Assembly (NCBI GenBank): GCA_003281225.1
Contig: QCCP01000004.1
Span: 53,099-117,098 of the forward strand
DNA: 64,000 bases
Direction: 5' to 3'
From: Prochlorococcus sp. AG-347-L20
Lineage (GTDB): Bacteria; Cyanobacteriota; Cyanobacteriia; PCC-6307; Cyanobiaceae
Part shown: piece by piece, positions 29,561 through 39,721 of the stretch
Layout: each line of letters begins with the position of its first letter
How positions within the stretch are numbered: position 1 is the stretch's first letter
Notes under the pieces: model-generated
Databases searched by the model: none
Told to the model about the DNA's origin: nothing
Seen by the model: only the letters and a program-made list of their open reading frames with translations
Position numbers and translations under genes: made by a program

Positions 29561-30355
29561 TTATGCCTTTCTTCCGTAAAGCTCCCCAATTATTTTTACA
29601 TCAAGTGGATCCTTTGAACCCATATCTGTATCTGAAGGTTGGATTGCTTCAAAAGTACCCGCAAATTCGTCTGTGTCAGAATCTACATTGTTGATTGAAA
29701 GAGTAATAACGCCAGTACCGTTTACATCAACTTTAATATTTTCTTTTGCAAGTTCTTCGTCATCGCCTCCTAATGCAACTAAACCTTGAGCATATTCAAC
29801 ACCAGTATTTTTAGCTCTTGCCTTAGGATCTAGAAAGTCACCAGTTCTGTAGTTAGGTGTAAATGTTGAACCACTAACCTCAGTGCCTGGCTCAATTGAT
29901 GAAGGTAAATCAGCTGTAAGATCTTTTGCTGAGAATGCAAATGGCACCTCTAAACCACCAGGAGTTAATACAGTAATAAGTTGAAAATCAATACCACCTT
30001 TTTCAGTAAAAGTTCCTGAATCTATATCTCCATAAACCTCTGTCACTGTGGTGTTATTTCTAGGACTAATAATTTTTGTAGAAACAAATTCTGCAGCTTT
30101 TCGTTTTGTCCCTGGCACTTTTACATAAACTTCTGTTGGATGCATGCATATTCCTTTAAGGCTATCTCCATTCCCTAGAGATATTGATCCGATAAGAGAT
30201 GAGTCTAATGTAGGACAATCATTAGCTTTTCCTGTGTTAACAACATCTGTGAATTGTGCATTTCCTCTTTCAGAAAAAGCAAATGTTTTAACAGGCACGA
30301 AAGCAAAAGTTATACAAATTGAAATAACAAAAGCTAAGAAAGAACGAATTCTCAT
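29561..30355 (-). CDS. psbO: Photosystem II manganese-stabilising protein PsbO
   Basis: Lumenal extrinsic protein stabilising the oxygen-evolving cluster. From ATG 30355 it has 264 residues: a signal peptide (MRIRSFLAFVISICITFAFVPVKTFAF), the cysteines of NDCPTL and GICMHPTEVYVK that form the family disulfide, and the beta-barrel with GGIDFQLITVLTPGGLEVPF. A longer frame starts at 30400, but those 15 residues precede a normal signal peptide and are less likely. A TAATAT box at 30424-30419 is a candidate -10. Confidence 0.95.
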   Translation of the reverse strand: MRIRSFLAFVISICITFAFVPVKTFAFSERGNAQFTDVVNTGKANDCPTLDSSLIGSISLGNGDSLKGICMHPTEVYVKVPGTKRKAAEFVSTKIISPRNNTTVTEVYGDIDSGTFTEKGGIDFQLITVLTPGGLEVPFAFSAKDLTADLPSSIEPGTEVSGSTFTPNYRTGDFLDPKARAKNTGVEYAQGLVALGGDDEELAKENIKVDVNGTGVITLSINNVDSDTDEFAGTFEAIQPSDTDMGSKDPLDVKIIGELYGRKA

Positions 30356-30571
30356 AATTAAAGTTGCAGTAAAGTTCTGTGACGATAGATTAAAGGTCAT
30401 CTAATAAGTTCAGTACGGATATTACAAGGGAAAGGACCATAAAAGATAGGACTATTAAATCCTCGAAACAACCCGTAGCTTTTTAGATTTTAAAAAACTG
30501 GAATTATTTTAAGCTATCACATTATTTTTAATGATTAAGATTACAAAAAAATACAAATTAAAAAATTTTTT

Positions 30572-31828
30572 TTATTTTTTTAATGAAATAATTTGGGTTA
30601 TTAATTTATTTGCTAAATCAATTTTTGATGTTTTGTTAATGTATTGTTCCGTATTATTGGTATCGAATAACCAACCTTCATTTTGTGCCAAACAGCCAAA
30701 TCCTTGGCCTTCAAGATCAATTGGATTTGCGAATAGATAATCACAACCCTTTTGGATAATCTTTTCTTTAATTGTCATTCGTGCTTCTTCTATAGATCCT
30801 GTAAAAGCACAAAAGCCTACAAAAACTTGGTTATCTTTTTTTGATTTACTAATTGTTTTTAAAATATCTGGAACTAGCTCAAAGTTTTTATTCAAATGAG
30901 CATTAATTTGATTTTTTGGAATTTTAGCTGAAGTATCAGAGGTTATTTTGAAATCAGATACTGCTGCATTCATGAAAAAATAATCGCAATTTGATATTTC
31001 ATTATTAAGTGCCCTAATTAAATCAACACTAGTTTCAATTTCATATCTTTTTATTCCATCAGTAAGATTCTTATCGATTTTCAGAGGACCATGAACATAT
31101 TTTACTTGTGCTCCCCTGAACCTTGCTACTTGAGAGAGAAGTAGGCCCATAGCTCCAGAACTTTTGTTAGTAATATGTCTTGCTGCGTCAATTTTCTCTG
31201 AGGTACACCCTCCAGTTATTAAAATTTCTTTATTAAGTAAATCTTTGCGATATTTATTTTGTTTATGTGAAGCTATAAATTCAAGAGCTAATTGGATTAG
31301 ATCATTAGGAGGTATCTTACCGATGCCAATAGCATCACATGCTAAGAGACCTTCACTTGGTTGCAAAGACAAAACATTTTCGTAATTCTGTAAATTCTCA
31401 TAATTTTTTTGGACAGCTTTATTTAGCCACATTTGTGTATTCATGGCTGGTGCAACAATAATGGGCTTTATATTTGCTATTAAGATGCTTGGGATCAATC
31501 CCTCTGCATTTCCAGTTACCCATTTTGCTAATGTTGTCGCTGTTAAAGGGGCGATGATTAAAATATCAGCCCAATTACTTAGTTCTATGTGAAGAGGTGT
31601 TGATTGACTATCAGACCATTGATCATTTTCTAAAATGCACGGGTTTCTACTTAAAATAGAAAGAGAAAGCGGCTTTATTAATTTTTCTGCATTTTTTGAT
31701 AAAACGCATCTTATTTCATAATTTTCTTTCGCTAATTGGCTAACTAATAATGGAATTCTTACAGCTGCAATACTTCCAGTTATTAATAAAAGAACCTTTA
31801 TTTTTGAGTCCTTACTTTTAGTTTTCAT
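30572..31828 (-). CDS. coaBC: Bifunctional phosphopantothenoylcysteine decarboxylase/synthetase
   Basis: Joins cysteine to phosphopantothenate and decarboxylates it in coenzyme A synthesis. The FMN-dependent CoaC half (1-185) has LLITGSIAAVR, the catalytic His in STPLHIELSNWAD and APAMNTQMW. The CoaB half (about 200-418) has ITGGCTSEKIDAARHITNKSSGAMG and FFMNAAVSDFK. Length 418 is normal. Its start overlaps the upstream DUF2555 gene by 11 bases. The 216-base gap to psbO shows only the psbO promoter candidate. Confidence 0.95.
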   Translation of the reverse strand: MKTKSKDSKIKVLLLITGSIAAVRIPLLVSQLAKENYEIRCVLSKNAEKLIKPLSLSILSRNPCILENDQWSDSQSTPLHIELSNWADILIIAPLTATTLAKWVTGNAEGLIPSILIANIKPIIVAPAMNTQMWLNKAVQKNYENLQNYENVLSLQPSEGLLACDAIGIGKIPPNDLIQLALEFIASHKQNKYRKDLLNKEILITGGCTSEKIDAARHITNKSSGAMGLLLSQVARFRGAQVKYVHGPLKIDKNLTDGIKRYEIETSVDLIRALNNEISNCDYFFMNAAVSDFKITSDTSAKIPKNQINAHLNKNFELVPDILKTISKSKKDNQVFVGFCAFTGSIEEARMTIKEKIIQKGCDYLFANPIDLEGQGFGCLAQNEGWLFDTNNTEQYINKTSKIDLANKLITQIISLKK

Positions 31829-32054
31829 CGAAAGGTTCCTGATCGAGGAGATGGGTATAATTAGTCGTTAATTCAGGCCTATTGATTGCAAGAGCCCTCA
31901 GTAAGTGCCAGTCTTTTAAACCATCAAATGGAGTATTATAATTATCTTCTTCTAGCCTTTTAGCGAGCTCAAAGGTCATTTCTTCATCAAAAGAATTTAC
32001 TAGTTCCTCACTTATTTTATTTTCAGTAATGAATTTCATATTGAGTAAAGTCAA
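31818..32054 (-). CDS. DUF2555-family small protein
   Basis: A 78-residue soluble acidic protein; the segment FDEEMTFELAKRLEEDNYNTPFDGLKDWHLLRALAINRPEL matches my memory of the cyanobacteria-restricted DUF2555 family. Function unknown. It overlaps the coaBC start by 11 bases, so co-translation is likely. ATG 32054 or the in-frame ATG five residues later (MKFITEN) could be the true start. Confidence 0.75.
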   Translation of the reverse strand: MTLLNMKFITENKISEELVNSFDEEMTFELAKRLEEDNYNTPFDGLKDWHLLRALAINRPELTTNYTHLLDQEPFDEN

Positions 32055-32255
32055 TATACTCTAATAATAAAGCCTAAAGTAATTATTTAAAATTGATATA
32101 AGAATTAAGTACATATTTTCAAGGATATGATAATTTTCAATTTTCACAATCTTTTCAAATTGTTGTTAAGCATTTATCTTCATTCTCAGTCATAAATATG
32201 CAAACTCTCCTTTTCAAAAATATTCTTTCTTAAAATATATGCAAAAATTTATATC

Positions 32256-32456
32256 ATGTCGCAAAACAAAAGAGAGCAAGTCATTAGTCACATACGCTAT
32301 TTAAGGCAAGAGCTCAGAGAAATGCATTTAGGAATAAAAGAAGATGACCTTTTCCCTGAGCCAGGCGAATTAAGAGGGTTAATGGCTCAGTTGGAAGCAT
32401 TACTTGAATTAATAGAAGGAAATACTAAAATTCAATCAAACTCAGAAGTAGCTTAG
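32256..32456 (+). CDS. Small helical protein, function unknown
   Basis: A 66-residue protein, MSQNKREQVISHIRYLRQELREMHLGIKEDDLFPEPGELRGLMAQLEALLELI..., forming two amphipathic helices joined by a Pro-containing turn. It is well formed and strongly charged, with no cysteine. I recall homologues in picocyanobacteria but no function. It is 11 bases upstream of ycf20 on the same strand. Confidence 0.7.
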   Translation: MSQNKREQVISHIRYLRQELREMHLGIKEDDLFPEPGELRGLMAQLEALLELIEGNTKIQSNSEVA

Positions 32457-32467
32457 TTTAATGCAAA

Positions 32468-32809
32468 ATGGTTGTTAAACCTCAAAAGACAAAATTTCAG
32501 CTAAAAATTGTGGAAAATATTCAGACAATAAGTATTTGGGCTAGTAATCCATGGCGAAGATATTCAATATCATTGATTACACTTTTAATCGGATACTTTT
32601 TTGGAAGTTCTCTTGGTATGGTAAGTGCCGTTGTGGAACTCATGGATCCTGTAGCCGCTTTTTTATCAGTAGTTTTTATTGAGTTTTTAATAGTTTTGAG
32701 AAGAAATTTTAGATTTGAAAGGAAAAAGAAATTTTTAGTACTTTTATTAGATTCTTTAAGATTAGGGTTATTTTATGGTTTTTTTACAGAAAGTCTTAAG
32801 TTGCTATAA
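32468..32809 (+). CDS. ycf20: Ycf20-family membrane protein (DUF565)
   Basis: A 113-residue protein with NPWRRYSISLITLLIGYFFGSSLG and two or three hydrophobic segments, the pattern of Ycf20/DUF565, found in cyanobacteria and plastids. In algae and plants related proteins affect non-photochemical quenching, which may or may not hold here. It probably shares a transcript with the 66-residue gene before it. Confidence 0.75.
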   Translation: MVVKPQKTKFQLKIVENIQTISIWASNPWRRYSISLITLLIGYFFGSSLGMVSAVVELMDPVAAFLSVVFIEFLIVLRRNFRFERKKKFLVLLLDSLRLGLFYGFFTESLKLL

Positions 32810-32811
32810 AT

Positions 32812-33828
32812 TTACTTGTTGTGTTTCTGTAATAGATAAAGCAAAGCCATTCTTATAGGGATACCATTTGCAACTTGATTATTAATTAAGCAATTAGGAT
32901 ATTGATCTACCACTTTGCTACTAATTTCAATATCTCTGTTAATGGGACCGGGATGTAGAATTGGAACTTGTTTTTTATTTAAAGATAATTTCTCTGGAGT
33001 TAAGCCATAATCCAAACTATATGAATCAATGCTACTTAGTAAATTTTCCATCATTCTCTCTTTCTGGAGTCTTAAAACAATAATCGCATCTGCAATTTTT
33101 ATTGATTCTTCCAATGATCTAGAAATTGTTATGGAACCTCTTGTTTTAACAGGATCTTCTGTTTGATTTGGCGCGGGGGTTTTTAAAAAATTGATAAATT
33201 CATCAGGTATTAATGTCTTAGGACCACATAAGATTATATCGGCTCCGAATGCACTCAAAGCCCAAAGATTTGACCTGGCAACCCTTGAATGATTAACGTC
33301 GCCAATTATTAAAATTTTTTTGGAATTTAAAACCTCTGGATTCAGTGTTTTTTGGGAAAAGAATTTTATCAATGTATAGATGTCAAGCAATCCTTGGCTG
33401 GGGTGACTATGTAATCCATCTCCTGCATTAAGAACCGAAGTCTTGGCATTTATTGCATCAAGTTTTTTTGCGATCTCAAAGGTTATGTAACTTGATGAAT
33501 GTCTGATAACTAATGTATCTGCCCCCATGGCAGAGTAAGTTATGGCTGTATCAATTATTGTTTCGCCTTTTGTTAAAGAGCTGGAGGATGGCGCAAACGT
33601 TTGGACATCAGCAGAAAGTCTTTTTGCTGCAAGCTCAAAACTATTTTTTGTTCTTGTACTAGCTTCAAAAAATAAAGACGTTACCAAAGTCCCTTGTAAG
33701 GCAGGTATCTTTTTTGTTCCTGCATTCTTTAGTGCATCAAATCTATTAGCTAATTCAAATACTGACTCATAATCTTTAATTGAAAAATTAGCTAATGTGT
33801 GGATATGTTTATGAGGCCAAATTTGCAT
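32812..33828 (-). CDS. pyrB: Aspartate carbamoyltransferase catalytic subunit
   Basis: Makes carbamoyl-aspartate, the first committed pyrimidine intermediate. Its 338 residues contain the carbamoyl-phosphate loop [12 protein letters not shown], the HPSQGLLD stretch, [12 protein letters not shown] and [11 protein letters not shown]. The regulatory PyrI partner is not adjacent. It ends 3 bases from the convergent ycf20 stop and starts 5 bases after mpg on the same strand. Confidence 0.97.
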   Translation of the reverse strand: MQIWPHKHIHTLANFSIKDYESVFELANRFDALKNAGTKKIPALQGTLVTSLFFEASTRTKNSFELAAKRLSADVQTFAPSSSSLTKGETIIDTAITYSAMGADTLVIRHSSSYITFEIAKKLDAINAKTSVLNAGDGLHSHPSQGLLDIYTLIKFFSQKTLNPEVLNSKKILIIGDVNHSRVARSNLWALSAFGADIILCGPKTLIPDEFINFLKTPAPNQTEDPVKTRGSITISRSLEESIKIADAIIVLRLQKERMMENLLSSIDSYSLDYGLTPEKLSLNKKQVPILHPGPINRDIEISSKVVDQYPNCLINNQVANGIPIRMALLYLLQKHNK

Positions 33829-33833
33829 TACGC

Positions 33834-34440
33834 TTAAAAAGATAAATGATTATTAAATTTAGGTGTTCTGTCACCTTTTAATCTTTTGCTTACACTCCTA
33901 CTATTTTTGAGATACCAACGCCATTTTATATTTTTTGCCTTTGATATGCCAATTCTCGTAGTTTGAATAAGATCTTTTTCTTCTAGAGTAGAGTCTCGTG
34001 GAGAAATCAATAAAGATTTGTTATTAAGAACTTCAAGTGAGTTAAATGAAATGTCTATACTGAATGTTTTTGTGACTAGGCCAGGTCCAGAAGCTAATCT
34101 TTCATTCTTATTAGAGATAAAAACTGATCTTATCAAAACACCACTCGCAAAATTTTCTTTATCAGTAACTATGTTTAAACAATGATGAATGCCATAAGAT
34201 TTGTAAATATAAAATGTGCCAGGTTTGCCAAATAATGATTTGTTTGATTCAGTCATTTTGCGGTAGCCATGACAGGCCTCTTCTTCCTGTGAATAAGCTT
34301 CAGTTTCAACAATGACCCCTTTAATTTGATCTATCTCATTATTTTTTTTTATGAGGTAACAGCCTATTAAATCAGGAGCAACAAGTTTAGAGTGCCGATA
34401 AAAAAAATTTTTTGGAAAGAATTCTTCTTCTATTTTTCAA
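33834..34440 (-). pseudogene. mpg: DNA-3-methyladenine glycosylase (AAG/Mpg) with an apparent frameshift near its start
   Basis: Removes alkylated purines from DNA. The longest ATG-started frame (34256, 140 residues) lacks the N-terminal part, yet the same frame stays open and coding upstream: LVAPDLIGCYLI, the catalytic-region GVIVETEAYSQEEEACHGYR, then LFGKPGTFYIYKSYGIHHCLNIV. That 60-codon stretch has no ATG, GTG or TTG. A TTG at 34440 is one base out of frame; removing one A from the A5 run at 34437-34433 would give MKIEEEFFPKNFFYRHSK and a 201-residue enzyme. It may be a real mutation, a sequence error, slippage-corrected, or started at ATA (34432). No strong ribosome site is seen. Confidence 0.7.
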
Positions 34441-34603
34441 TATCTATCTAATAACATATTTAGCTGAGAAAAATAATTAAGGCTATTAATTGATATTGAT
34501 TTTCAAAAAGATGTGATTATTTTTTAAATTATTTGAAATTCAAAGGATATGTAAATAAGTTGTTCTTAATAAACTATTATTTAATAACAAAGATATTAAA
34601 TGT

Positions 34604-34897
34604 ATGACAAAAATAACTAAAGAGGAAGTAAAAAAAGTTGCTCATTTAGCGAGATTAGAACTTAACGAGAATGAAATTAATAATCATGCACAACAATTAG
34701 AAAAGATACTGGATTATATAAGACAACTTGAAAAAATTGATACAGATGATGTCCCCTGTACAACGAGAGCTATAGAGGTTGTAAATGTATTTAGAAAAGA
34801 CGAAAAGAAAAATTCTGATTGCAATGCAGAACTTTTAGAATTGGGTCCATCGAGAGAAGATAAATATTTTAAAGTACCAAAAATTATTAATGAATGA
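34604..34897 (+). CDS. gatC: Glu/Asp-tRNA amidotransferase subunit C
   Basis: Small subunit of GatCAB, which converts Glu-tRNA(Gln) to Gln-tRNA(Gln). The 97 residues show ITKEEVKKVAHLARLELNENEI, QLEKILDYIRQLEKIDTDDV and the end GPSREDKYFKVPKI, all family hallmarks. gatA and gatB are not in the window. Confidence 0.96.
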   Translation: MTKITKEEVKKVAHLARLELNENEINNHAQQLEKILDYIRQLEKIDTDDVPCTTRAIEVVNVFRKDEKKNSDCNAELLELGPSREDKYFKVPKIINE

Positions 34898-34902
34898 GTA
34901 AG

Positions 34903-35934
34903 TTAGTTACTTCCAATAAATGTTTTGTTAACTAGCTTTAATAAAAATTTCTTTATCTTAAAGCCTGGATATAAATTTATGATTTTTCTTATTTTCCCCC
35001 TCTTTTTGCTATGACTCCTTACACCTATTAATAAATCATAAATAAAGTTAAAAATGTCTTCTTTACTTTCAAATATCCCAACCCTTTGAGGAGAGCCTTT
35101 TTTATCCAATAAAGGCTTAGTTTTTTCATAAGCTATTTTGTATTCAAACCAAGGAATAGAAGGCCATAGATGATGAATGAGATGGTAATTTTGTCCCATT
35201 ATTAATAAATTCATAAATTTGCTTGGATAAACTCGAGAATTTATCCATTTATTTCTTGATCGAAATGGTCTATGGGGTAAATAATCAAAAAATATTCCTA
35301 AAGTGACTCCTACCATTAATGCTGGGCCGAACCATAAATTATAAATTAAATTCATAAAGTCAAATTTTAAACCTGCCAAGATAATTGTCAGGAATATGGA
35401 TCTTTCAATTCCCCATTGTAGTAATTCATATCTTCGCCAGAGTTTTCTTTGAAAGAAAAACACCTCATGATAAAAAAATCTTGGAGCAATTAGCCAAATT
35501 GGACCAAAAGTACTGACAATATGATCTGGATCATTTTTGGGGTGATTTACGTGAATATGATGTTGTAAATGAACTCTCGTAAAAACTGGGAAGCTAAACC
35601 CTAATAGAATAGCTGAGCCATGCCCCATTGCTTGATTTATCCAAGGCACTGGATGAGCAGCTTTATGACAGGCATCATGAATAACAGTACCTTCAATATG
35701 TAAGGCTAAAAAAGCAGTGGCTACAAGTAAAGGTAAAGGCCAAACGCCTCTATACCATTGCCATATGCTAAGAAACGCAAGAAAATAACCGCCAAAAAAT
35801 AAACCTAATGTTGGATTCCAAAAACTTGGCGGATCTACGTAATTTTTAATCTCTTTTTGCCAATTAAATGTTTTTGAAGAATTAGTATTTTTCGTTGTAT
35901 TTTTACTGGTTAAGTTTGAAATCGTTTCTTTTAT
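34903..35934 (-). CDS. crtR: Beta-carotene hydroxylase CrtR, no standard start codon
   Basis: Di-iron membrane hydroxylase making zeaxanthin, the main photoprotective carotenoid here. Histidine boxes are clear: HDACHKAAH, HLQHHIHVNHPKND and NYHLIHHLWP, with hydrophobic helices around them. The frame stays open and coding from 34903 to an upstream TAA at 35940-35938, but between 35650 and 35937 contains no ATG, GTG or TTG. The first standard start, GTG 35649, would delete the first histidine box. ATA at 35934 (then KETISNLTSKN) or ATT at 35922 are the possible starts; I give 35934 (343 residues) as a working choice. Confidence 0.82.
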   Translation of the reverse strand: MKETISNLTSKNTTKNTNSSKTFNWQKEIKNYVDPPSFWNPTLGLFFGGYFLAFLSIWQWYRGVWPLPLLVATAFLALHIEGTVIHDACHKAAHPVPWINQAMGHGSAILLGFSFPVFTRVHLQHHIHVNHPKNDPDHIVSTFGPIWLIAPRFFYHEVFFFQRKLWRRYELLQWGIERSIFLTIILAGLKFDFMNLIYNLWFGPALMVGVTLGIFFDYLPHRPFRSRNKWINSRVYPSKFMNLLIMGQNYHLIHHLWPSIPWFEYKIAYEKTKPLLDKKGSPQRVGIFESKEDIFNFIYDLLIGVRSHSKKRGKIRKIINLYPGFKIKKFLLKLVNKTFIGSN

Positions 35935-36091
35935 TCTTTAAATAATATAACTAATATTTTAAGATGATTGCATGCCTAAACATAAAAAATTTCTTTTAGG
36001 AGATTTTTAATTCAATTTTAATGTGTCAAATTAATCATCTTAAGAAAAAAAATTTTTAAAATAAACCTCTTTCAATTATTATTTTATTTGA

Positions 36092-36173
36092 GCGGTCGTG
36101 GCGGAATTGGTAGACGCGCGAGTTTTAGGTACTCGTATCTTCGGGTGTGGGAGTTCAAGTCTCCCCGACCGCA
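36092..36173 (+). tRNA. tRNA-Leu (anticodon UAG)
   Basis: 82 bases with a 7-bp acceptor stem GCGGTCG/CGACCGC, D arm GGCGGAATTGGTAGACGC, anticodon stem CGAGT/ACTCG with loop TTTAGGT (anticodon TAG), a long variable arm (TATCTTCGGGTG) as class II Leu tRNAs have, T arm GGGAGTTCAAGTCTCCC and discriminator A. CCA is not encoded. Confidence 0.96.
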
Positions 36174-36244
36174 CTTAAGGAAATTCTGATAGTTAGTTTT
36201 TTTCTTGATATCAACTCTTATAATTTAATTAAGTAGTTAATTAA

Positions 36245-36703
36245 ATGAATAGTTTGATATTTTATTTGGGAACTTTTTATATTTTGGTTGGGACCATTTT
36301 TCTAACTGTACCGATAATTTATCTTGAGCTCGGTAAACCAAAAGACTTAATAAAAGCTTTTTTAAATTTATCAATAGGTTTGATATTAATAATTAAACAT
36401 AAAACACTAGATGAATCATTTTTTGTCATTTTCCTTTTTTTAACAGTACTAGTTGTTTTTTATCTACTAGAGCTTTTTTTATCTAGATGGTACCAATTGA
36501 CAGATAAAGAAAAGAAAAAATTAATTACCTTTTTGGAGTTTAAAAATAATTTTTTGAAAATATTAAAATCCATAAATCTGGTATTTTCTGATTTCACTAA
36601 ACCTTCAAATTTTTTTAATTTTGGTAGCAATAATAAAAATACAACCCAAAAAAAGTGGGTAAGAAATGATAAAAATGATAATATAAAAGTCTTAAATAAA
36701 TAA
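36245..36703 (+). CDS. Membrane protein resembling Ycf66
   Basis: A 152-residue protein with three hydrophobic segments (about 3-27, 37-50, 57-80), followed by a basic, Asn/Lys-rich tail. The spacing around SIGLILIIKHKTLDESFFVIFLFLTVLVVFYLLELFLSRW resembles the Ycf66 pattern of cyanobacteria and plastids, but identity looks low and I cannot confirm it. It lies between tRNA-Leu and ileS on their strand. Function unknown. Confidence 0.6.
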   Translation: MNSLIFYLGTFYILVGTIFLTVPIIYLELGKPKDLIKAFLNLSIGLILIIKHKTLDESFFVIFLFLTVLVVFYLLELFLSRWYQLTDKEKKKLITFLEFKNNFLKILKSINLVFSDFTKPSNFFNFGSNNKNTTQKKWVRNDKNDNIKVLNK

Positions 36704-36814
36704 ATTGGTTATTTGAAACATCCCCAAAAAACTACAGGTCAATTAAGAAAGAATATAATGAATTAGATTTATATAAATAATTCTTTTGATCACCAATATT
36801 TCTTATATCGTCGT

Positions 36815-39721
36815 ATGAAATCTCAAAATAGCAAAGAACAAAAATCAGACTTTTCTTATAAAGAAACTTTAAATTTATTAAAAACTGACTTCTCAATGCG
36901 CGCCAATTCCGTTGTAAGAGAACCTGAGATACAGAATTTTTGGGCTAATAATGATATTGATTTCCAATTAGGTTCAAATAATTCAGGCGAAATATTTACA
37001 TTACATGATGGCCCTCCTTATGCAAATGGAGCTCTTCATATGGGTCATGCCCTTAATAAAGTTTTAAAAGACATAATCAATAAGTACAAAACCTTAAGAG
37101 GATTTAGGGTTCATTTCGTACCTGGTTGGGACTGTCATGGATTACCTATTGAATTAAAAGTTCTTCAGAATTTAAAATCTGATGAAAGAAAGAATCTTGA
37201 CACTCTAAATTTAAGAAAAAAAGCAACAGATTATGCCCATATCCAAATTAATAATCAAAAGGAGGGTTTCAAAAGGTGGGGCATATGGGGAAATTGGGAT
37301 AACCCTTATTTAACTCTTAAGAAAAGTTATGAATCTGCTCAGATTGGAGTATTTGGGAAAATGTTTTTAAATGGATATATATATCGAGGTCTTAAACCTG
37401 TGCATTGGAGTCCAAGTTCGAGGACTGCACTTGCAGAAGCAGAATTAGAATATCCCGATGAACATTATTCAAAAAGTATTTATGTTTCATTAAAAATTAC
37501 TAATTTATCTGAGCAAATTCTATTAAATTTCAACCAAGAAAATCTTAATATCAAAAAAGATTTTTTTCAAAATAATTCTTTTATAACTATTTGGACCACT
37601 ACTCCTTGGACCATACCTGCAAATGAAGCAGTTGCAGTAAATCCAAAAATAAAGTACGTTTTTGCTATCGATGAAGAGGAACGAATTTACCTTTTTGCAA
37701 GGGATTTATCTTCTGAAATAAGTAAGAAATTTAATAAAGATTTCAAGGTGCTTTTAGAGGTTAGAGGTTCTGAATTGGAAAATATTGAATATCAACATCC
37801 TACTAAAGATAAAAATTGCAGAATCTTGATTGGGGGGGATTACATTACGACAGAATCAGGTACTGGATTTGTTCATACTGCACCCGGTCATGGTATAGAT
37901 GACTTTAATGTGGGGCAAAAATATGATTTACCTATTACATGTGTTGTTGATGAAAAAGGGAACTTAAATGAATCTTCTGGACAATTTCAAGGATCCAATG
38001 TCCTGAAAGATGCAAATGATTTAATTATTGAATATTTAAAAGGAAATAATTTGCTTCTATTACAAGAAAATTATAAACATAGATATCCGTATGATTGGAG
38101 AACCAAAAAACCAACTATTTTTAGGGCAACAGAACAATGGTTTGCCTCTGTAAATGGCTTTAGATTATCTGCATTAAAGGCAATCGAAGATGTTGAATGG
38201 ATGCCAGAGACTGGAAAGAAAAGAATTTATTCTATGGTTGTTGGGAGAGGAGATTGGTGTATTTCTAGACAGAGGTCATGGGGTGTACCTATTCCAGTTT
38301 TTTATAAAAAAAATGGTAATGATATCCTACTTAATAACGAGATAATTAATCATATTCAAGAACTTTTTAGTAAACATGGAGCAGATATTTGGTGGGATTG
38401 GGATGTTAAGAATCTTTTACCTGAAAGTTATGCAAAAGAATCGGATCAATGGAAAAAAGGGACAGATACAATGGATGTTTGGTTCGATTCAGGATCTAGC
38501 TGGGCCGCAGTATGTGAACTGAGAAGTGAATTAAAGTACCCAGCAGATCTTTATTTAGAGGGCTCAGATCAACATCGAGGATGGTTTCAGTCTTCTTTGC
38601 TAACATCTGTTGCAGTCAATAATAAACCTCCCTATAAGAAAGTTTTAACTCATGGTTTTGCACTTGATGAGAATGGAAGAAAAATGAGTAAATCTTTAGG
38701 AAATGTTGTTGACCCAAATATAATTATTAATGGAGGTAATAATAAAAAAACTGAACCTGCTTATGGTGCTGATGTTTTAAGGCTATGGGTAAGCTCTGTA
38801 GATTATTCAGTTGATGTTCCAATTGGTTCAAATATACTCAAGCAACTTTCAGACGTTTATAGAAAAGTTCGTAATACTGCAAGATATCTTCTAGGTAATA
38901 TTCATGATTATGATCCTAATGTTGATAGTTTTGAAATTGATCAATTGCCTCTCTTAGATCAATGGATGTTAGGCAGACTAGTTGAGGTTACAGATGAAAT
39001 ATCAAATGCTTATGAAAATTATGAATTTTCAAAATTTTTCCAAATCTTGCAAAGTTTTTGCGTTGTAGATCTATCAAATTTTTATTTGGATATTGCGAAG
39101 GATAGGTTGTATGTAAGTTCTAAATCACAATTCAGGAGAAGATCATGTCAGTTCGTCATGTCAAAAGTTGTTGAAAATTTAGCCGTACTTATTTCTCCAG
39201 TGCTTTGTCATATGGCTGAAGATATTTGGCAAAATATACCATATTCAACTAAAGAAAAATCAGTCTTTCAAAGAGGATGGCCAATATTTTCGCAGTCATG
39301 GAAAAATCAAATACTTAATGAACACATTTCAAATTTAAGAAATTTGAGAGTTGAAATTAACAAGGCTATAGAAGGATGTAGAAACAAACAAATAATTGGA
39401 GCAGCTTTGGAAACTGAAGTTAATTATTTACCTGAAGATAAAGTTTTAAAAGATTCACTTACTTGGCTAAAAGAATTTGGCAATCAAGATGTAGATTTAT
39501 TTAGGGATTGGCTTATAGTATCAAACTTCCAAGTGGTATCTGATTTAGTTGAAAATTCTCTAATTATTGATAACAATGCACTTGGAAAAATACAAATATT
39601 AAAAGCTCAAGGTCAAAAATGTGATAGATGTTGGCATTATCAAAAAGAAACTTTTATTGGAATACAAAATACAAAATTATGCAAAAGATGTTCAAATATT
39701 ATTAATTTTGAATTTATTTAA
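36815..39721 (+). CDS. ileS: Isoleucyl-tRNA synthetase
   Basis: Class I synthetase of 968 residues: the HIGH motif as HMGH in [16 protein letters not shown] (about 69-84), the editing domain with [15 protein letters not shown] and [12 protein letters not shown], the KMSKS loop in [11 protein letters not shown], the anticodon-binding helices, and a C-terminal zinc knuckle CDRCWHY...CKRCSNI. This is the bacterial, mupirocin-sensitive-type architecture. Its stop overlaps the convergent small gene by three bases. Confidence 0.98.
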   Translation: MKSQNSKEQKSDFSYKETLNLLKTDFSMRANSVVREPEIQNFWANNDIDFQLGSNNSGEIFTLHDGPPYANGALHMGHALNKVLKDIINKYKTLRGFRVHFVPGWDCHGLPIELKVLQNLKSDERKNLDTLNLRKKATDYAHIQINNQKEGFKRWGIWGNWDNPYLTLKKSYESAQIGVFGKMFLNGYIYRGLKPVHWSPSSRTALAEAELEYPDEHYSKSIYVSLKITNLSEQILLNFNQENLNIKKDFFQNNSFITIWTTTPWTIPANEAVAVNPKIKYVFAIDEEERIYLFARDLSSEISKKFNKDFKVLLEVRGSELENIEYQHPTKDKNCRILIGGDYITTESGTGFVHTAPGHGIDDFNVGQKYDLPITCVVDEKGNLNESSGQFQGSNVLKDANDLIIEYLKGNNLLLLQENYKHRYPYDWRTKKPTIFRATEQWFASVNGFRLSALKAIEDVEWMPETGKKRIYSMVVGRGDWCISRQRSWGVPIPVFYKKNGNDILLNNEIINHIQELFSKHGADIWWDWDVKNLLPESYAKESDQWKKGTDTMDVWFDSGSSWAAVCELRSELKYPADLYLEGSDQHRGWFQSSLLTSVAVNNKPPYKKVLTHGFALDENGRKMSKSLGNVVDPNIIINGGNNKKTEPAYGADVLRLWVSSVDYSVDVPIGSNILKQLSDVYRKVRNTARYLLGNIHDYDPNVDSFEIDQLPLLDQWMLGRLVEVTDEISNAYENYEFSKFFQILQSFCVVDLSNFYLDIAKDRLYVSSKSQFRRRSCQFVMSKVVENLAVLISPVLCHMAEDIWQNIPYSTKEKSVFQRGWPIFSQSWKNQILNEHISNLRNLRVEINKAIEGCRNKQIIGAALETEVNYLPEDKVLKDSLTWLKEFGNQDVDLFRDWLIVSNFQVVSDLVENSLIIDNNALGKIQILKAQGQKCDRCWHYQKETFIGIQNTKLCKRCSNIINFEFI

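Noticed and set aside
30356..30400. Longer psbO start at ATG 30400
   Set aside because: ATG 30355 begins a normal signal peptide; the extra 15 residues would precede it and lack support.
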